From Symsagittifera roscoffensis (lineage: Eukaryota > Xenacoelomorpha > Acoela > Convolutidae), in the NCBI RefSeq assembly GCF_963678635.1, contig NC_087063.1, positions 83,561,574-83,625,573 on the forward strand: 64,000 nucleotides of DNA, written 5' to 3'. Below, piece by piece: positions 9,701 to 19,042 of this stretch. Under the pieces are notes generated by a model. That model was not told the origin of the DNA and did no database searches. It saw only the letters and a list, made by a program, of their open reading frames with translations. Both the position numbers and the translations under genes were made by a program. The first letter of the stretch is position 1. Every line of letters begins with the position of its first letter.

Positions 9701-12700
9701 GGAACCCCTCCAATTTGTTTATACAATGGTCACAACAATAGCAGAGGGGAGGTTCAATGTGATAATTCCTGCCCCAAACAGAGTAGTGGACCCGGACAAT
9801 TACTACCCGTCCCGATCTGACTTTCCCGCCGTTTGGGCTGACATTTCGAATGCCATACAGGGGCTCAGAGATTGTAGCACAACTCGGTTGGTGCTGGATG
9901 AGGTTCTGGGGTTGGAGCTGTCCATCTTCGCCAGATTGCTGAAGTTAAGACCAGGGGTAGATGAAGATCATCTGTTAGTACAACAGGTGGCTGATGATCT
10001 CTGGTTCAGACAGATGGATCATGCAGAGAATGAGCATGGAAGGATGATCAGAAAAAACATGACGTCAGCGGAGGAGGACCTCATGGCAATGGCTTTGCGT
10101 ACGAAGCCGCACAACAACGTATGGTTGTATTTGTCACCGAGGCTGTGCACCTTGGGTGAGGACGCGTTCGAGCATGCGCCGGCAATAATTAAAGAGATAC
10201 ACGTGTATCTAAAGAATCATTTTGATGCCCGGGAGTTAGCTGGAGGCAAGATGTTGAAACTGATGCAGGACGTTAACACGATGTCGCTGGACAAGTTCCA
10301 AGCTGACGTGCTGGCCACTAAGGCACAGTATGAACGATCAGATGCTATCTTGGGTGGAATGGGAGTGGGATGGACGCCATCTTTCCTATCGACGTGCTAT
10401 CCGAAGGCATCTAGGAACCTGATCGCGAGTTTCGTCAAGGACATCAGGAAGTTGTCGATTTGCCTGGTGCTAGCCTTATACGTGACATTTGGTCATGAAA
10501 ACTTTGTGAAAGGACCGGCAAACCTCTTTACCCAAGCGTTGGCAGATTTGAGATTGGATGGACTCCTGACTCTGATTGCCATGACCTACGGTCGACTGGG
10601 TGACTTGCTTGTGCTGTTGCGTTACCCTGAAAAACTCCTGGGAACAAGTCGCGAGTTCAATGCGCAGTTGGAAACCGCCTCGCTCAGGAAGATGAAGGAT
10701 TGGAGGACTCTCCTGCTTCAATACCTCTTGCAACAGAACAGAAGCGTCACGGGAGAAGACAAGGTGGCGACGAACGCAGGCGAATGTAAGCAATATTGTG
10801 GCATGCCCTTACTAACAGACTTGGCTGTCATGATGCGGATCGATCCGTTGGCCGTGGTCCACGGATTGCGGGAATTCGTCACAGTGGTGTATGGACCGGT
10901 GATAACTTTCGCGTTCCCGGACGTACAAGTGAAGGCATACAGGAATTCGGTGTTGTATGTCAACCTGGTCTCATTCGTGGATTGTTCCGTGCTGAATTGG
11001 GTAGAGCAGAGTGAACTGAGAAGGCTGGCTAGCGACGACAGGCTGTTCGGAAGAATAGCAGAGCCAGGCTGGGTGTTGATGGACATCAACAACCACTTCA
11101 AGTGCCGAATGGGCCGTGAGGATCTGTCCCACATCCAGTTTAACCCAAAACTTTGGAATTTGAGACCAGTGGTGAAAGATACCGGAGAGGCTGTGAGAGT
11201 ACCTCAATTGCCAGGAGCCTACACACACGCGAAAGAGAATCAGCAAACTTGGCTTCCTGGGTCCAGGCCGCTGCCGGACCAATGCCCTCGATATCCACCG
11301 ATAAGGAGGATGTTGTTGGGATTCACATCTCCCATCATTGCCCCTCGCATCGGAGCAGCTCGTGACGCAGAGAAGAGAATGCTGAAGTGGAGTGAAGGGA
11401 TGGAGCCGCGCTTCATCAGCTGGAACGCTGCCGCCGCGCACACGTTTGACTTCTCATTCTCTGATGCTTGGAGCAGGAAAAAGATCAAGGCACTACCCTC
11501 CAGGATACCAGAGGTCTCGGCTGAAACGTGGAACGAAGTGTATTCTCCCACGGATGACTTATCAAGACTGAAGTGGTCAGGAGAAGTGAAGGTAGTGATG
11601 ATGGAAGTGGCAAAGGAGAGCAGAGGGGGCTCATATATAACGATAGAGGACCTAGCACCATATGGCGAGGAGTCTGTAGAGTTCCTGGTGAAAGATGAGT
11701 TGTTTTATCATGCAGGAGACATGACCGTACCGGCTCGGCCGGACTCGGGCACTGACTCACGACAAGGACCTTCAGGACCCAGGCCGAAACCTGATGCGGA
11801 CGACGATGAATTGATGGATCAGGACGATAACGATGACGAGACCGGAAGTAAGACGGAAAAACCGGGAGAGACCGATCTAGGAGCGTTGGAGAGGGACTTG
11901 CTAGAATACCGGTTCAGTGAAGACGACGATGGGGAAGTCGATGGGAGTTTATTGCTGATGGCACCCTCGTCCTTCATGTCTCCTACAAAGGAGGCGTCGG
12001 CCGATCTATCTCCGATGGACCCAATAAGCCAGGCTAGAGAGTGCCGAAGCAGGGATCCGCAGAGACTGCTTCATGAATCACCGAGGAGGAGGAAAATCGA
12101 GGAGTCAATGAAGATATCATTCCTCAGTACGTTACCAGAAGAGGAATGGGAAAGATATCAAATGGAAATGGAAGGCAGGACAGGAGCAACCTGGAGCCGA
12201 GTGAACTTCATGGAAAAATCATGGGACGTGATACGACGATATGGGACACAGTCCATAATGAAGGTGGGATTGAATCAACCCATCATGCGTGAGGTCCTGG
12301 AGAAAATGGTGAACTCCATGGAGTCGGATGTTCTGACCGAGTCAGTTACAGAAGACAGTGCCGATGATCAGCAGGGCACAAAGAAATTACTTGTTAGACG
12401 AGCCAGAAAAGGGCTGAAGAGACTGAAAGGAAAGTCAGGGAGTCGAGTCGTGAACCAGAGGGTGGTGAAGTCAAAAGCCAAGGCAGTGGTGACCTCTCTG
12501 ATTAGTGCGGGTCGTTCAGGCGAGAGCGGGCAAGGAGATGGTGCGACACCAGCCGGGGGAGAAAAAGAAAACCTGATACCCCCTATGCTCTTGGCAGGTC
12601 TGACCATAACCGCCACGAGATCGAAGAAGACGGCGCGAACCCTGGCAGACACTAAGTTAGAAATGGAAATCCTCAGTCAATGTGGATCTGGAGGACTTGA

Positions 12701-15590
12701 AGATTATAGACCCTCGCGAATCAACATGGCCAAGTTGAAACTGGAAGGACAACTCGACGTGGTCGAGTACAGTCGAATAACTGTGCCGGAATCGGTCCAC
12801 ATGGGAGATCCGGCAGGGGGTTATGTGGAGATGTTGAAAGCGAGGAACTCCGCGAGAGGGCACTTGATGGCTTGGAGCGAGAAGCGAGTCATGCAGGAAT
12901 ATCTGAAAGAGCTCACGGAGAATTCGAACTTGAATCGAAAAGAATACGGAACGGTAATGTCCTGTGAAGCGAACGAAGTCGGATTGGAAAAATTGCTAGA
13001 AATCTCCTGGAGGGCGGCCCTCCAGAGATACTTCGACGAGGCGATGCATGCACCTGCTACGGTGGCGGCATACCTGGCTCATCTTTGCGTGAGAACTGAT
13101 CTGCAAGTACGATTGGCTTGGTGCTTGATGGGCATCAGGAAAGCGGAGTATGAAGCCAGTAATGATTCGAAATCACGGGAACAGGAACTGGAGTTGATGG
13201 AAGCTCTGCGAGCGTTGATTTCGAAAGATGATTCTGCGATAGCATGGGCTAAGCGTAAGGATGCCCTTTGCTTTGTCAGGTTCGTGGTGGATCGTATCCC
13301 CACTCCTGTTTTGGGAGAATGCATAAAGATCATTCGGCAAAAGGGAGTTGATTGTGAAAGGAACTTCCTTAGGGCACTCCTGGAACTATACCAGGACATG
13401 CCATTGACTGTGCCAAGCAAGGAGTCGAGTGATATGGAAAGCTATCGCAAGTTGGAAGAGGTGAGAAGATATTCCAACAAAGAATTGAAAGTGAGCCGAG
13501 AGTTGATTGAAGCGGTCAGAGGACAAAAAGAGTTTGCAACACTAGGGAAACTGAAGTCGTTCCAATATGTGTCTGGCATACCGGGGATGGCGTATAATCC
13601 CTTCGTGAATGAAGAAGCCAGGGAAGCGTACTTCGACTATGAGCAAGTCATAGTACTCAATTTCTGGGTCGAACGTATTAAAGAAACAGGAATGCTGATG
13701 GTGGAACAACCCAAGCTGGGAATTATCTTGGAAGAACGAATGGTCGAACCCTCGGTTCCCGAGCTAAATGGGCAAGTGAGTTTTGATTGTGGTTCTTGGG
13801 ACGGTCCCTTGAAAACCAGTCTAGTGACGATGTGGGAACTCATGAAGCCTTCTTGGTGTCCACATCCTAACGCCGGTTTAATCTGGGACATGACGGCGGA
13901 TATCACGTTAGACCTAGATGATGACGCGAGTTTACATGATCTGGCCATGATACATCATCTGCTGGCCATGAGATTGACGAAGAGGAAGAGCAACCCATCC
14001 ACGGAGCTGTCCGAGGAAGGTCCATCGAGTAATTGGTTGAAGCAAGGAACATGCTTGGCTCAACACAATGGGATGGAAGGACATGTTTGTAACCTGGGAC
14101 ACTGCCTGGTTACGCTGAGCGAGCAGCATCGACAACTGGCACGATTGTACGGAAGATTGAGCATGTCAGATAAGAGTGCCATGGAGTTGGTCGCAGACTG
14201 CCATGGGGTGACAGACGTAAACTTGATCACAGCCTTGGGATTTTGTAGCATGACGAGTTCGATAGAATCGCTTGAGCGCCTAGAGCGTGCCCATGAGTTA
14301 GTGACGTCCCTCAGCGTGGAGATATTCCCTGGAGCGTTACAGACAGAGCAGAAGATTGGGGGCTGGCGAGAAGCTCTAGAAAATGAAATGAATCTGAAGG
14401 ATAGTGACGCCCATCACAGACCTACTGGTTCAAAATATATGGTGGGTTCAAGCTCCGCGCCATACTGTAATAGCAAGTATCCTACGCACATGGTGGTAAT
14501 GGATGCGAGGACGCAACAAGTGTTGGTTGACCAACTTTTCTCAGTGCCAAAGTGCGTGAGGTTGGCCAGAATGTCGGAAAGGTCATATGACTTGTTGGCA
14601 AAGATCTTTCGGGCAGTCCCGAAGAGATCCGAAAGCAAGTTGCAAGACGTTGTGGGTGAAGATTTCATGAGACTGAACGAAGGCAATGTGAGTGAGTTCC
14701 AGAAACAGAAAGCGAGTGGAGCCTTACCCACTGAATTCCCCACAATAGAAGAAAAAGACGACTTACACAGAATTCTGATGGAAGTGGAACCGTTGCTGGG
14801 AGCCTCAGGGTATCGGACCCGAAGGAACATAGTGAGAACCCATGGGGAGTATCCTTGCCACTGCTTGGCGCAGACGTTGTGGTACCCCAAACGCGGGAAT
14901 CTGATCCTAGTATGGGACGTGGAGGAGTTGTACTCCACGGGGTTGCCCGATCAGAATCAACAAGTGTCAATCGTGGTGGTTAGCGCCATGCTAGCAGTGA
15001 GATGGCTGGAGGCTAACGCGGACACAAATCAGCAGGAGACGGCCGTGCCGACTCCTGAGCAGCTGAGCAACGTGAAGATGAGTCGTGAATTGGATCTTTT
15101 CAGAACCACCTGCAAGGTTCTGAGGATACCTAAAGCCATTGAAAGAATATGGTCAAGGCAAAGATTGATGCCTTGGTTCCGTGCAGTGATGACGTCATGG
15201 ATGTATGAACGCGCGAAGCGTCATATGTCGAGGAACACGGAAGCCTATCAATCTTTTCAGCTAGATATAGGACCAGGAGCCTATAAGAGAGCATTCTTGA
15301 CGCACAGAAACGCGGTCACCACAGCGGTGAAGCGGGTAGCTGGAACGCCTTGTGTTACTGAAGATGAGAAGAAAGAGGTCTTAAGAGCTGACCTAGAACA
15401 AAACGTGAGCCTATGTCTTCACAACAGCTTTTGCAGGAACCGGGAGCAGAAAGTGAATGTGGACTTGCTACCTTGCTGCAAACCGAGGCTGTTGGAACAG
15501 GAGAGTTGGGGCACGGCCCGCAACTCCATGGACATGCTGGAGAAAGTGTTGGAAGACAGCGAAGATCAGGATGGAGAAGTGATGGAATGA
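6723..15590 (+). CDS. Giant 2,955-aa retroelement protein with SGNH/GDSL esterase domain
   Basis: One uninterrupted frame from the ATG at 6723 (preceded by GATAAGAA) to the TGA at 15588. No signal peptide or membrane segment is evident, so it is not a classical envelope despite its position. In order: an alpha-helical N-terminus; basic patches KRQR and LKKVRV at about residues 123-150 (nuclear-localisation-like); a coiled coil at about 159-215; an SGNH hydrolase at about 400-575 with Ser406 in IIGDSLVRD, Gly426-Gly427 in SFGGAS, Asn455 in LGTND, and Asp549 with His552 in DGVHF; a second SGNH-like region at about 870-1045 with VAGSD and VVAGSND but no GDS; an acidic tract near 1691-1720; and basic clusters near 1887-1922. 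Residues 1965-2079 are the donor of the piece pasted into pol. A Cys/His cluster lies near 2444-2461. Most of the remaining length matches nothing I recognise. GDSL-type esterases occur in CR1-type LINE ORF1 proteins and in some bdelloid rotifer LTR elements. The substrate here is unknown. Confidence 0.85.
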   Translation: MGDTNELMEFLSASLGATLDEIYQRLIDCDFTREDPGLAMFVVALLNALGREGRGNRPTEVVLMLAFGESGTAERGRNRLMRWRRGEMFGHDLAREPGLGEQRDHRLGEMPLPVQPAQPLIGAKRQRDGPGPSHSVDSPTAAPPLKKVRVSEIEIQTSETIETLEKKEKDQSELCAKLQEYRAIARERDEWKKKYEDLQVAYKEDEIKHLKELYMAKVSQVSPEVLASMRSSEGSNDTRPGTTAQELCVSRGTEVLDLRASREPEAPQQTRLSASSQRFTIPDPSDTYLAPQFQESFNQVARATMEEINRTTGRTLGRIVPSQRRDQSSNSSERAPHTIASSRSAPGGVFQKSRVVDIRKNLMARHQFTQVPAEHPRACLNDMSWNPATNDQVIPPGSRHLIIGDSLVRDLNEIFVNGQTTILSFGGASVAQVIKMMEFQSEDHLDTLIIMLGTNDVSRAPVTPESKWEPLLVCLLNELKEKYRPKLVILCTIPPNPLVGTIVADFMNGNVTRWNEMTRSLVRNNPGELRLLDLENMLRMIDHIALTRDGVHFNTQRGRHWINDVFQTQLREAEQESRATGPLARTSSTGGSRIRTTVPESLVNRLGPLATETVAAATVAPSSKVRDRLGTAPPPRPQSIGSRLGRSVEQNNRNNSQTASRRNDPPATTNLASIAGPSTSTVPAEGIESGSGLLWNRSDPSHWGQYKTEMSAKLNMNTLTCREDAMRMTGGESPTVSRLYRIPGVDWLLAEQEKFSSSTSLRHVDLNGLPHDNTFGPLNTRSLTDVRDRTRERTPPARKGKFQTENKPNNKHHKMYRQFAKPPGQTPGEYSRDYPRTTTVVGDDKRYGKLKAPIGDGLFAAYDPLDMKAAKYLIVAGSDYLYTPRSLFWPDVIFLTAPKLDWGQAIGMMISVRRVVSMEPQVIVVAGSNDHLQSRGLLSRLTDGSIPSNEVIGEAIMTLLSAMAEVEAAARQRFTMNVVKVIFVLSPGYAALPEPLQFVYTMVTTIAEGRFNVIIPAPNRVVDPDNYYPSRSDFPAVWADISNAIQGLRDCSTTRLVLDEVLGLELSIFARLLKLRPGVDEDHLLVQQVADDLWFRQMDHAENEHGRMIRKNMTSAEEDLMAMALRTKPHNNVWLYLSPRLCTLGEDAFEHAPAIIKEIHVYLKNHFDARELAGGKMLKLMQDVNTMSLDKFQADVLATKAQYERSDAILGGMGVGWTPSFLSTCYPKASRNLIASFVKDIRKLSICLVLALYVTFGHENFVKGPANLFTQALADLRLDGLLTLIAMTYGRLGDLLVLLRYPEKLLGTSREFNAQLETASLRKMKDWRTLLLQYLLQQNRSVTGEDKVATNAGECKQYCGMPLLTDLAVMMRIDPLAVVHGLREFVTVVYGPVITFAFPDVQVKAYRNSVLYVNLVSFVDCSVLNWVEQSELRRLASDDRLFGRIAEPGWVLMDINNHFKCRMGREDLSHIQFNPKLWNLRPVVKDTGEAVRVPQLPGAYTHAKENQQTWLPGSRPLPDQCPRYPPIRRMLLGFTSPIIAPRIGAARDAEKRMLKWSEGMEPRFISWNAAAAHTFDFSFSDAWSRKKIKALPSRIPEVSAETWNEVYSPTDDLSRLKWSGEVKVVMMEVAKESRGGSYITIEDLAPYGEESVEFLVKDELFYHAGDMTVPARPDSGTDSRQGPSGPRPKPDADDDELMDQDDNDDETGSKTEKPGETDLGALERDLLEYRFSEDDDGEVDGSLLLMAPSSFMSPTKEASADLSPMDPISQARECRSRDPQRLLHESPRRRKIEESMKISFLSTLPEEEWERYQMEMEGRTGATWSRVNFMEKSWDVIRRYGTQSIMKVGLNQPIMREVLEKMVNSMESDVLTESVTEDSADDQQGTKKLLVRRARKGLKRLKGKSGSRVVNQRVVKSKAKAVVTSLISAGRSGESGQGDGATPAGGEKENLIPPMLLAGLTITATRSKKTARTLADTKLEMEILSQCGSGGLEDYRPSRINMAKLKLEGQLDVVEYSRITVPESVHMGDPAGGYVEMLKARNSARGHLMAWSEKRVMQEYLKELTENSNLNRKEYGTVMSCEANEVGLEKLLEISWRAALQRYFDEAMHAPATVAAYLAHLCVRTDLQVRLAWCLMGIRKAEYEASNDSKSREQELELMEALRALISKDDSAIAWAKRKDALCFVRFVVDRIPTPVLGECIKIIRQKGVDCERNFLRALLELYQDMPLTVPSKESSDMESYRKLEEVRRYSNKELKVSRELIEAVRGQKEFATLGKLKSFQYVSGIPGMAYNPFVNEEAREAYFDYEQVIVLNFWVERIKETGMLMVEQPKLGIILEERMVEPSVPELNGQVSFDCGSWDGPLKTSLVTMWELMKPSWCPHPNAGLIWDMTADITLDLDDDASLHDLAMIHHLLAMRLTKRKSNPSTELSEEGPSSNWLKQGTCLAQHNGMEGHVCNLGHCLVTLSEQHRQLARLYGRLSMSDKSAMELVADCHGVTDVNLITALGFCSMTSSIESLERLERAHELVTSLSVEIFPGALQTEQKIGGWREALENEMNLKDSDAHHRPTGSKYMVGSSSAPYCNSKYPTHMVVMDARTQQVLVDQLFSVPKCVRLARMSERSYDLLAKIFRAVPKRSESKLQDVVGEDFMRLNEGNVSEFQKQKASGALPTEFPTIEEKDDLHRILMEVEPLLGASGYRTRRNIVRTHGEYPCHCLAQTLWYPKRGNLILVWDVEELYSTGLPDQNQQVSIVVVSAMLAVRWLEANADTNQQETAVPTPEQLSNVKMSRELDLFRTTCKVLRIPKAIERIWSRQRLMPWFRAVMTSWMYERAKRHMSRNTEAYQSFQLDIGPGAYKRAFLTHRNAVTTAVKRVAGTPCVTEDEKKEVLRADLEQNVSLCLHNSFCRNREQKVNVDLLPCCKPRLLEQESWGTARNSMDMLEKVLEDSEDQDGEVME

Positions 15591-16327
15591 AGATGACCAA
15601 AGAAGATGTGAGAAGGAGAGAAAACTTGATTGTATTTGTGCGCTAAAACTTAAACCAATCAACCAAGTTTTGATTATTGAACTTGTGAAACTTTTTGTTT
15701 TGATCTAGTTTGGTCAAACCAAACTTTGAAAATGTTGCAATGGTTAAAATTGTTGAAATTGTTGATTTTAGTGATGGCTATTTATGTATGTATATAAGGA
15801 GCATAGGTGAGTATATTTACCTATTTATTCACGACTGAAGTTTTTAACCTGTGTAAGACACAAATTCACTGTGTGGCGACATGGTAAGTTAGAGTAAACT
15901 CGCTCTGGAAGGGTGGGTAACTCAGTAACTTTCCTAGCCACAGAGTTTCTTGGTTTTAATATTGAAAGGAACGCATAAATGACTGATTATACTTTGTGAG
16001 TAATGTTAAGTTAATTTTAACGGGTGCGTGGCCGTGCCACGTCCCACTTTTTAATCACAAAGAGCGAAAAGAAGTTTTATGGCAAGACGACGTAAGTAGT
16101 TAGAAAAGAAATTTTATCTAGGACACTCCTCATGGTGCAAATTTTGTGAAAATGTTGAAAGGCAGTGAGATGTAGTACGATGCCATTTGTGAACACGTAG
16201 TGAGTTGAGGTGGGGTAGATAAATTTCATTTTCTTATGCGAATTGTAAGATTGATTACAAAAAACTGGATAACTACTTGACGATAACCCGGTGTTATGCG
16301 ATCAATAGGGACATTGATGGGGACTGT
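15591..16327 (+). other. 3' untranslated region of the retroelement
   Basis: No frame of note. Visible signals are a perfect 8-bp inverted repeat with a 3-base loop, AGTTTGGT CAA ACCAAACT (15707-15725); a TATA-like TATATAAG at 15791-15798; and a strong hairpin CGTGGC CGT GCCACG at about 16027-16041, further flanked by GGG and CCC. They could serve RNA export, 3'-end formation or an internal promoter. Which of these applies cannot be told from sequence alone. Confidence 0.4.
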
Positions 16328-17219
16328 CCGGGGAGTAAGTGCCATTCTGCCAGATGGCACAGTGCAACCTTCCGACGAAGCACGAATCAGAGAGAAAAGG
16401 CCTTAACAGCAAAAAAGTGCTTGAAAGGAGGGTCAGAATATTCTGGAATATTTATTTTTAAAATTTCGATTTTCTAGTTGATATTTCTGAGAAATACGAA
16501 AAACGGCCATTTTGAGCCAAAAAGTGACGAAAATCAGAACAACGACAGATATAGTGAAAAACAGTCGTACCAGAGACGGAAAACACGAAGCCTCTTATCG
16601 TGGCAACAACGCACGATAAGACACTTGTCAACAGATATTGGTGGAGAAGGAGGCTTCAGTGGGGGAAGAAATACACCACGGAACCCTCCCGGGACACGAA
16701 TTATAAGAGATAAGAGTGTTATCTCAGGAATATTACGGGAGCGGAGGCTTGGTCCCCCAGAGACTGTTTTATGTGAAGGGACTGTGTAAACCAACTTTAT
16801 AGCTGCTGTAATGTCATAGATCTTAATTAACACCGTTATTGTTTGATATTTCAGAACATGAGTAGCTAGAAAGAGGAAAGGGTCAATCCATCTCCAATGG
16901 ATTTAATATAAAACTGTCACACAAAAATATGTTAAAATAGGTTGTTCGAGCCGTGTTTTTAATGACAATCACGTAGTCTGAGGATCCGAGACTCAGCTAT
17001 GTGGTTGTGTTCGCATGTAAACGAAAGCTGATCAAAAGTCGTTTGACTGATGGCCTAAAAATGGTAACTTTTTACTTTGCCCTAGACAGACCAGGAAATC
17101 AACTGGCAAGGTCGAGACGGTGAAAAACGAGTAGGATTAAGGTAACTGACGCCTGCCAGTCGTTAATAGGTACTTTTCCTACGCTCCGTCGCTGTGTAGT
17201 ATTTGGGCGAATGTTACAG
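16328..17219 (+). mobile_element. Putative 3' LTR of the giant element
   Basis: The stretch starts TGTCCGGGGAGT after a purine-rich run (GATGGGGAC) that could act as the polypurine tract, and it ends GAATGTTACA. It is therefore bounded by TGT and ACA as LTRs usually are, with a length of 892 bases. TATA-like sequences occur near 16706 and 16906. A hairpin of TGCCAT and ATGGCA lies near its start. The partner 5' LTR is outside the window and no target duplication can be checked, so both borders are guesses. Weak inverted similarity exists between about 16360-16530 and 17340-17490, which could shift the right border. Confidence 0.3.
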
Positions 17220-19042
17220 ATCTTCCTTTAATAAGCATTTTATCGTTTGTTTTTGCTACGATAAGAATCTCCGTTCTTCTTCCGTCTTTCACTCTAAATT
17301 TTGATTGATGTTTGTCTTGCAATTCAGTGGTTGTGTTTTTCAAAATTTCTCTTTTCGTATATCTCAGAAATGTTTTAGCTCGAATTGAAATTTTGGAAAT
17401 TGGAAATTCTAGAGCATTCTGAGCCTCCTTTTCTCCACAATTTTGGCGCTAACGCCTAAAATGTTCTTCTCGACATGCATCGGCAGGTTCGACTGTGCTA
17501 TTCCAGGGGAATTGGTATTGTTTTTGTTGTCGTCTGAATGGGCGTCTGCCGAACTAATGCATGCTGTGTGGACACTTGTCAAGCGATACTATGCTTTCGT
17601 AACACTGATTTGTTTTGAGTCTTCGTTTTCTTGAAGTTCAACATCGGCCGAGACAAACATATGAAAATTAAAATTTCATGTAGTTTTTCTTGAAATGTTT
17701 CTTGTAGTTTTTCTTAAGAGTCGATGAACGTAATGTGGCGTGTTTATATAGGTCGTGCTATTTTTTCTGGAAACCTAAATGGGCCTGACTTTTTTCAGAA
17801 AGGTAATAATGCATTTATGAATGATTCTATGTATACGCTCAGGAAAAACAATCACGGCTTAAATTTATTGAAAGCACATTCGATCAAAACAGATCATCAT
17901 CAGTCTAAAAAGATCGAACAGTTGATTGTACAAACCTCCTGTTCCTAGTTAAAAAACAAAACGAGAAATGACAAGAAAAACAAGACAGATGTTAACTCTT
18001 GAGGCTTTACACATCAACAACAGAATACCCGCCATTAATCGTAAAGAGGAGTTCCGCTCACGCGAATTAGCGATCCGGGTGTAAAGTTTTTACTGTATAT
18101 TTAGTAGCAAAAAGTTCGGACAGACAGAATTAATTGAAGTGAGCAATCAGTGTTTTACGACGCATGCAAAATCTGAAACAGAAACACCATGATTTTTTTG
18201 TCAGAACAACTTAAAAATGCGAGATCGTCGAATATCCGATGAGTATGCTTGTCCAATTTATATATACTGCGATGAACTTCCGGATTTTATAGGTTTTGAA
18301 GGAAACTCAGCTTTATGAACTTTCGACGTTATGTTTTTTTTTTTCAGTTTTAATTTCTGTTGATGTCTAGACAGTTGTTCTTTTTAATTTGTTTTGTCTT
18401 TCCAAACTTTTTGCAACTCTCTATATCATCTCGTTTTGATGACTCGATAACCTGTAGTCTAAGTAATATGCAAAATTTGTGTTCAATTGAAGTTCCTCTG
18501 TTAAGAGGAAGACAAACTCCAGTATCGAACAACAAAAGTGTTATGGCCACAAAAACGTGATCGACTTTTAGTTTCGAAGGTAGATTTGAATTTTCAGATT
18601 TCCCTGCGTAGAGAAAAAAACTTCAACTATTGATCCAGTCATCCAAATTGAGTAAGTTTTAATAATAAAAATTGTCAATCATAAGTTGTGCTTGAGATTC
18701 AAAGATCTGTAAGGCCTTATTTTTTCAACTTTAAATTATACAGTTGAAGTTTTTCAAAAAAGTCAATTTTCCTTTCTGTTTCCTTGCGTTCAATGACCGT
18801 CTTTTTCCAACTGTCTGTTGGCTATGTTTTCAAATTATATTTTCTAGTTGGTGGTTTCAGTCTGGTTTTCTATTCGCTAGCTTGCGATGCTTGCTTTGTA
18901 TCACAAGTGTTGCTCCGCTTCGCCTCTATCTTGCAGATCAATTGCTGTTACTCATTTCCAAGTTCCAAGCAAAAACTGCTCAGGCAATCTCCTTGCTCAA
19001 TAATCAGTAAAAAATGGCATTGAAAGTTAAATTTTAATTAAA
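17220..19042. other. Intergenic AT-rich DNA between the retroelement and the ARM-TIR gene
   Basis: No convincing gene. A short open stretch at 17443-17634 lacks recognisable domains. From about 18360 to 18840 lies a divergent copy of dispersed family B (phrases CAAACTCCAGTATCGAACAA, CGTGATCGACTTTTAGTTTC and CTGTCTGTTGGCTATGTTTT), followed near 18884-18930 by a short GC-containing repeat of family A. Nothing else seen. Confidence 0.5.

Larger units (their letters stand above)
1..17219 (+). mobile_element. Giant Ty3/gypsy-like LTR retrotransposon, 5' end outside the window
   Basis: Protease, RT, RNase H remnant and integrase motifs occur in Ty3/gypsy order on the plus strand. They are followed by a macro-like frame, a 2,955-aa frame and a non-coding 3' region. 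Base composition is visibly more GC-balanced than the AT-rich host DNA that starts near 17 kb. A 346-base segment shared at about 99% identity between pol (1809-2154) and the giant frame (12615-12959) ties the two halves to one element family. The 5' LTR, primer-binding site and gag are missing because the window opens inside the protease. The right boundary is inferred: either a putative LTR at 16328-17219, or somewhere between about 16.3 and 17.3 kb. Pol carries several frame changes, so this copy is probably not autonomous. Confidence 0.85.

Noticed and set aside
6723-15590. Envelope glycoprotein for the giant frame because of its position after pol
   Set aside because: No signal peptide, no transmembrane segment and no furin-like site are visible. 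Esterase blocks, nuclear-localisation-like basic patches and a coiled coil point to an intracellular protein.
17443-17634. Small gene after the putative LTR
   Set aside because: No family features and no splice or promoter context. It overlaps a stretch with inverted similarity to the LTR region.
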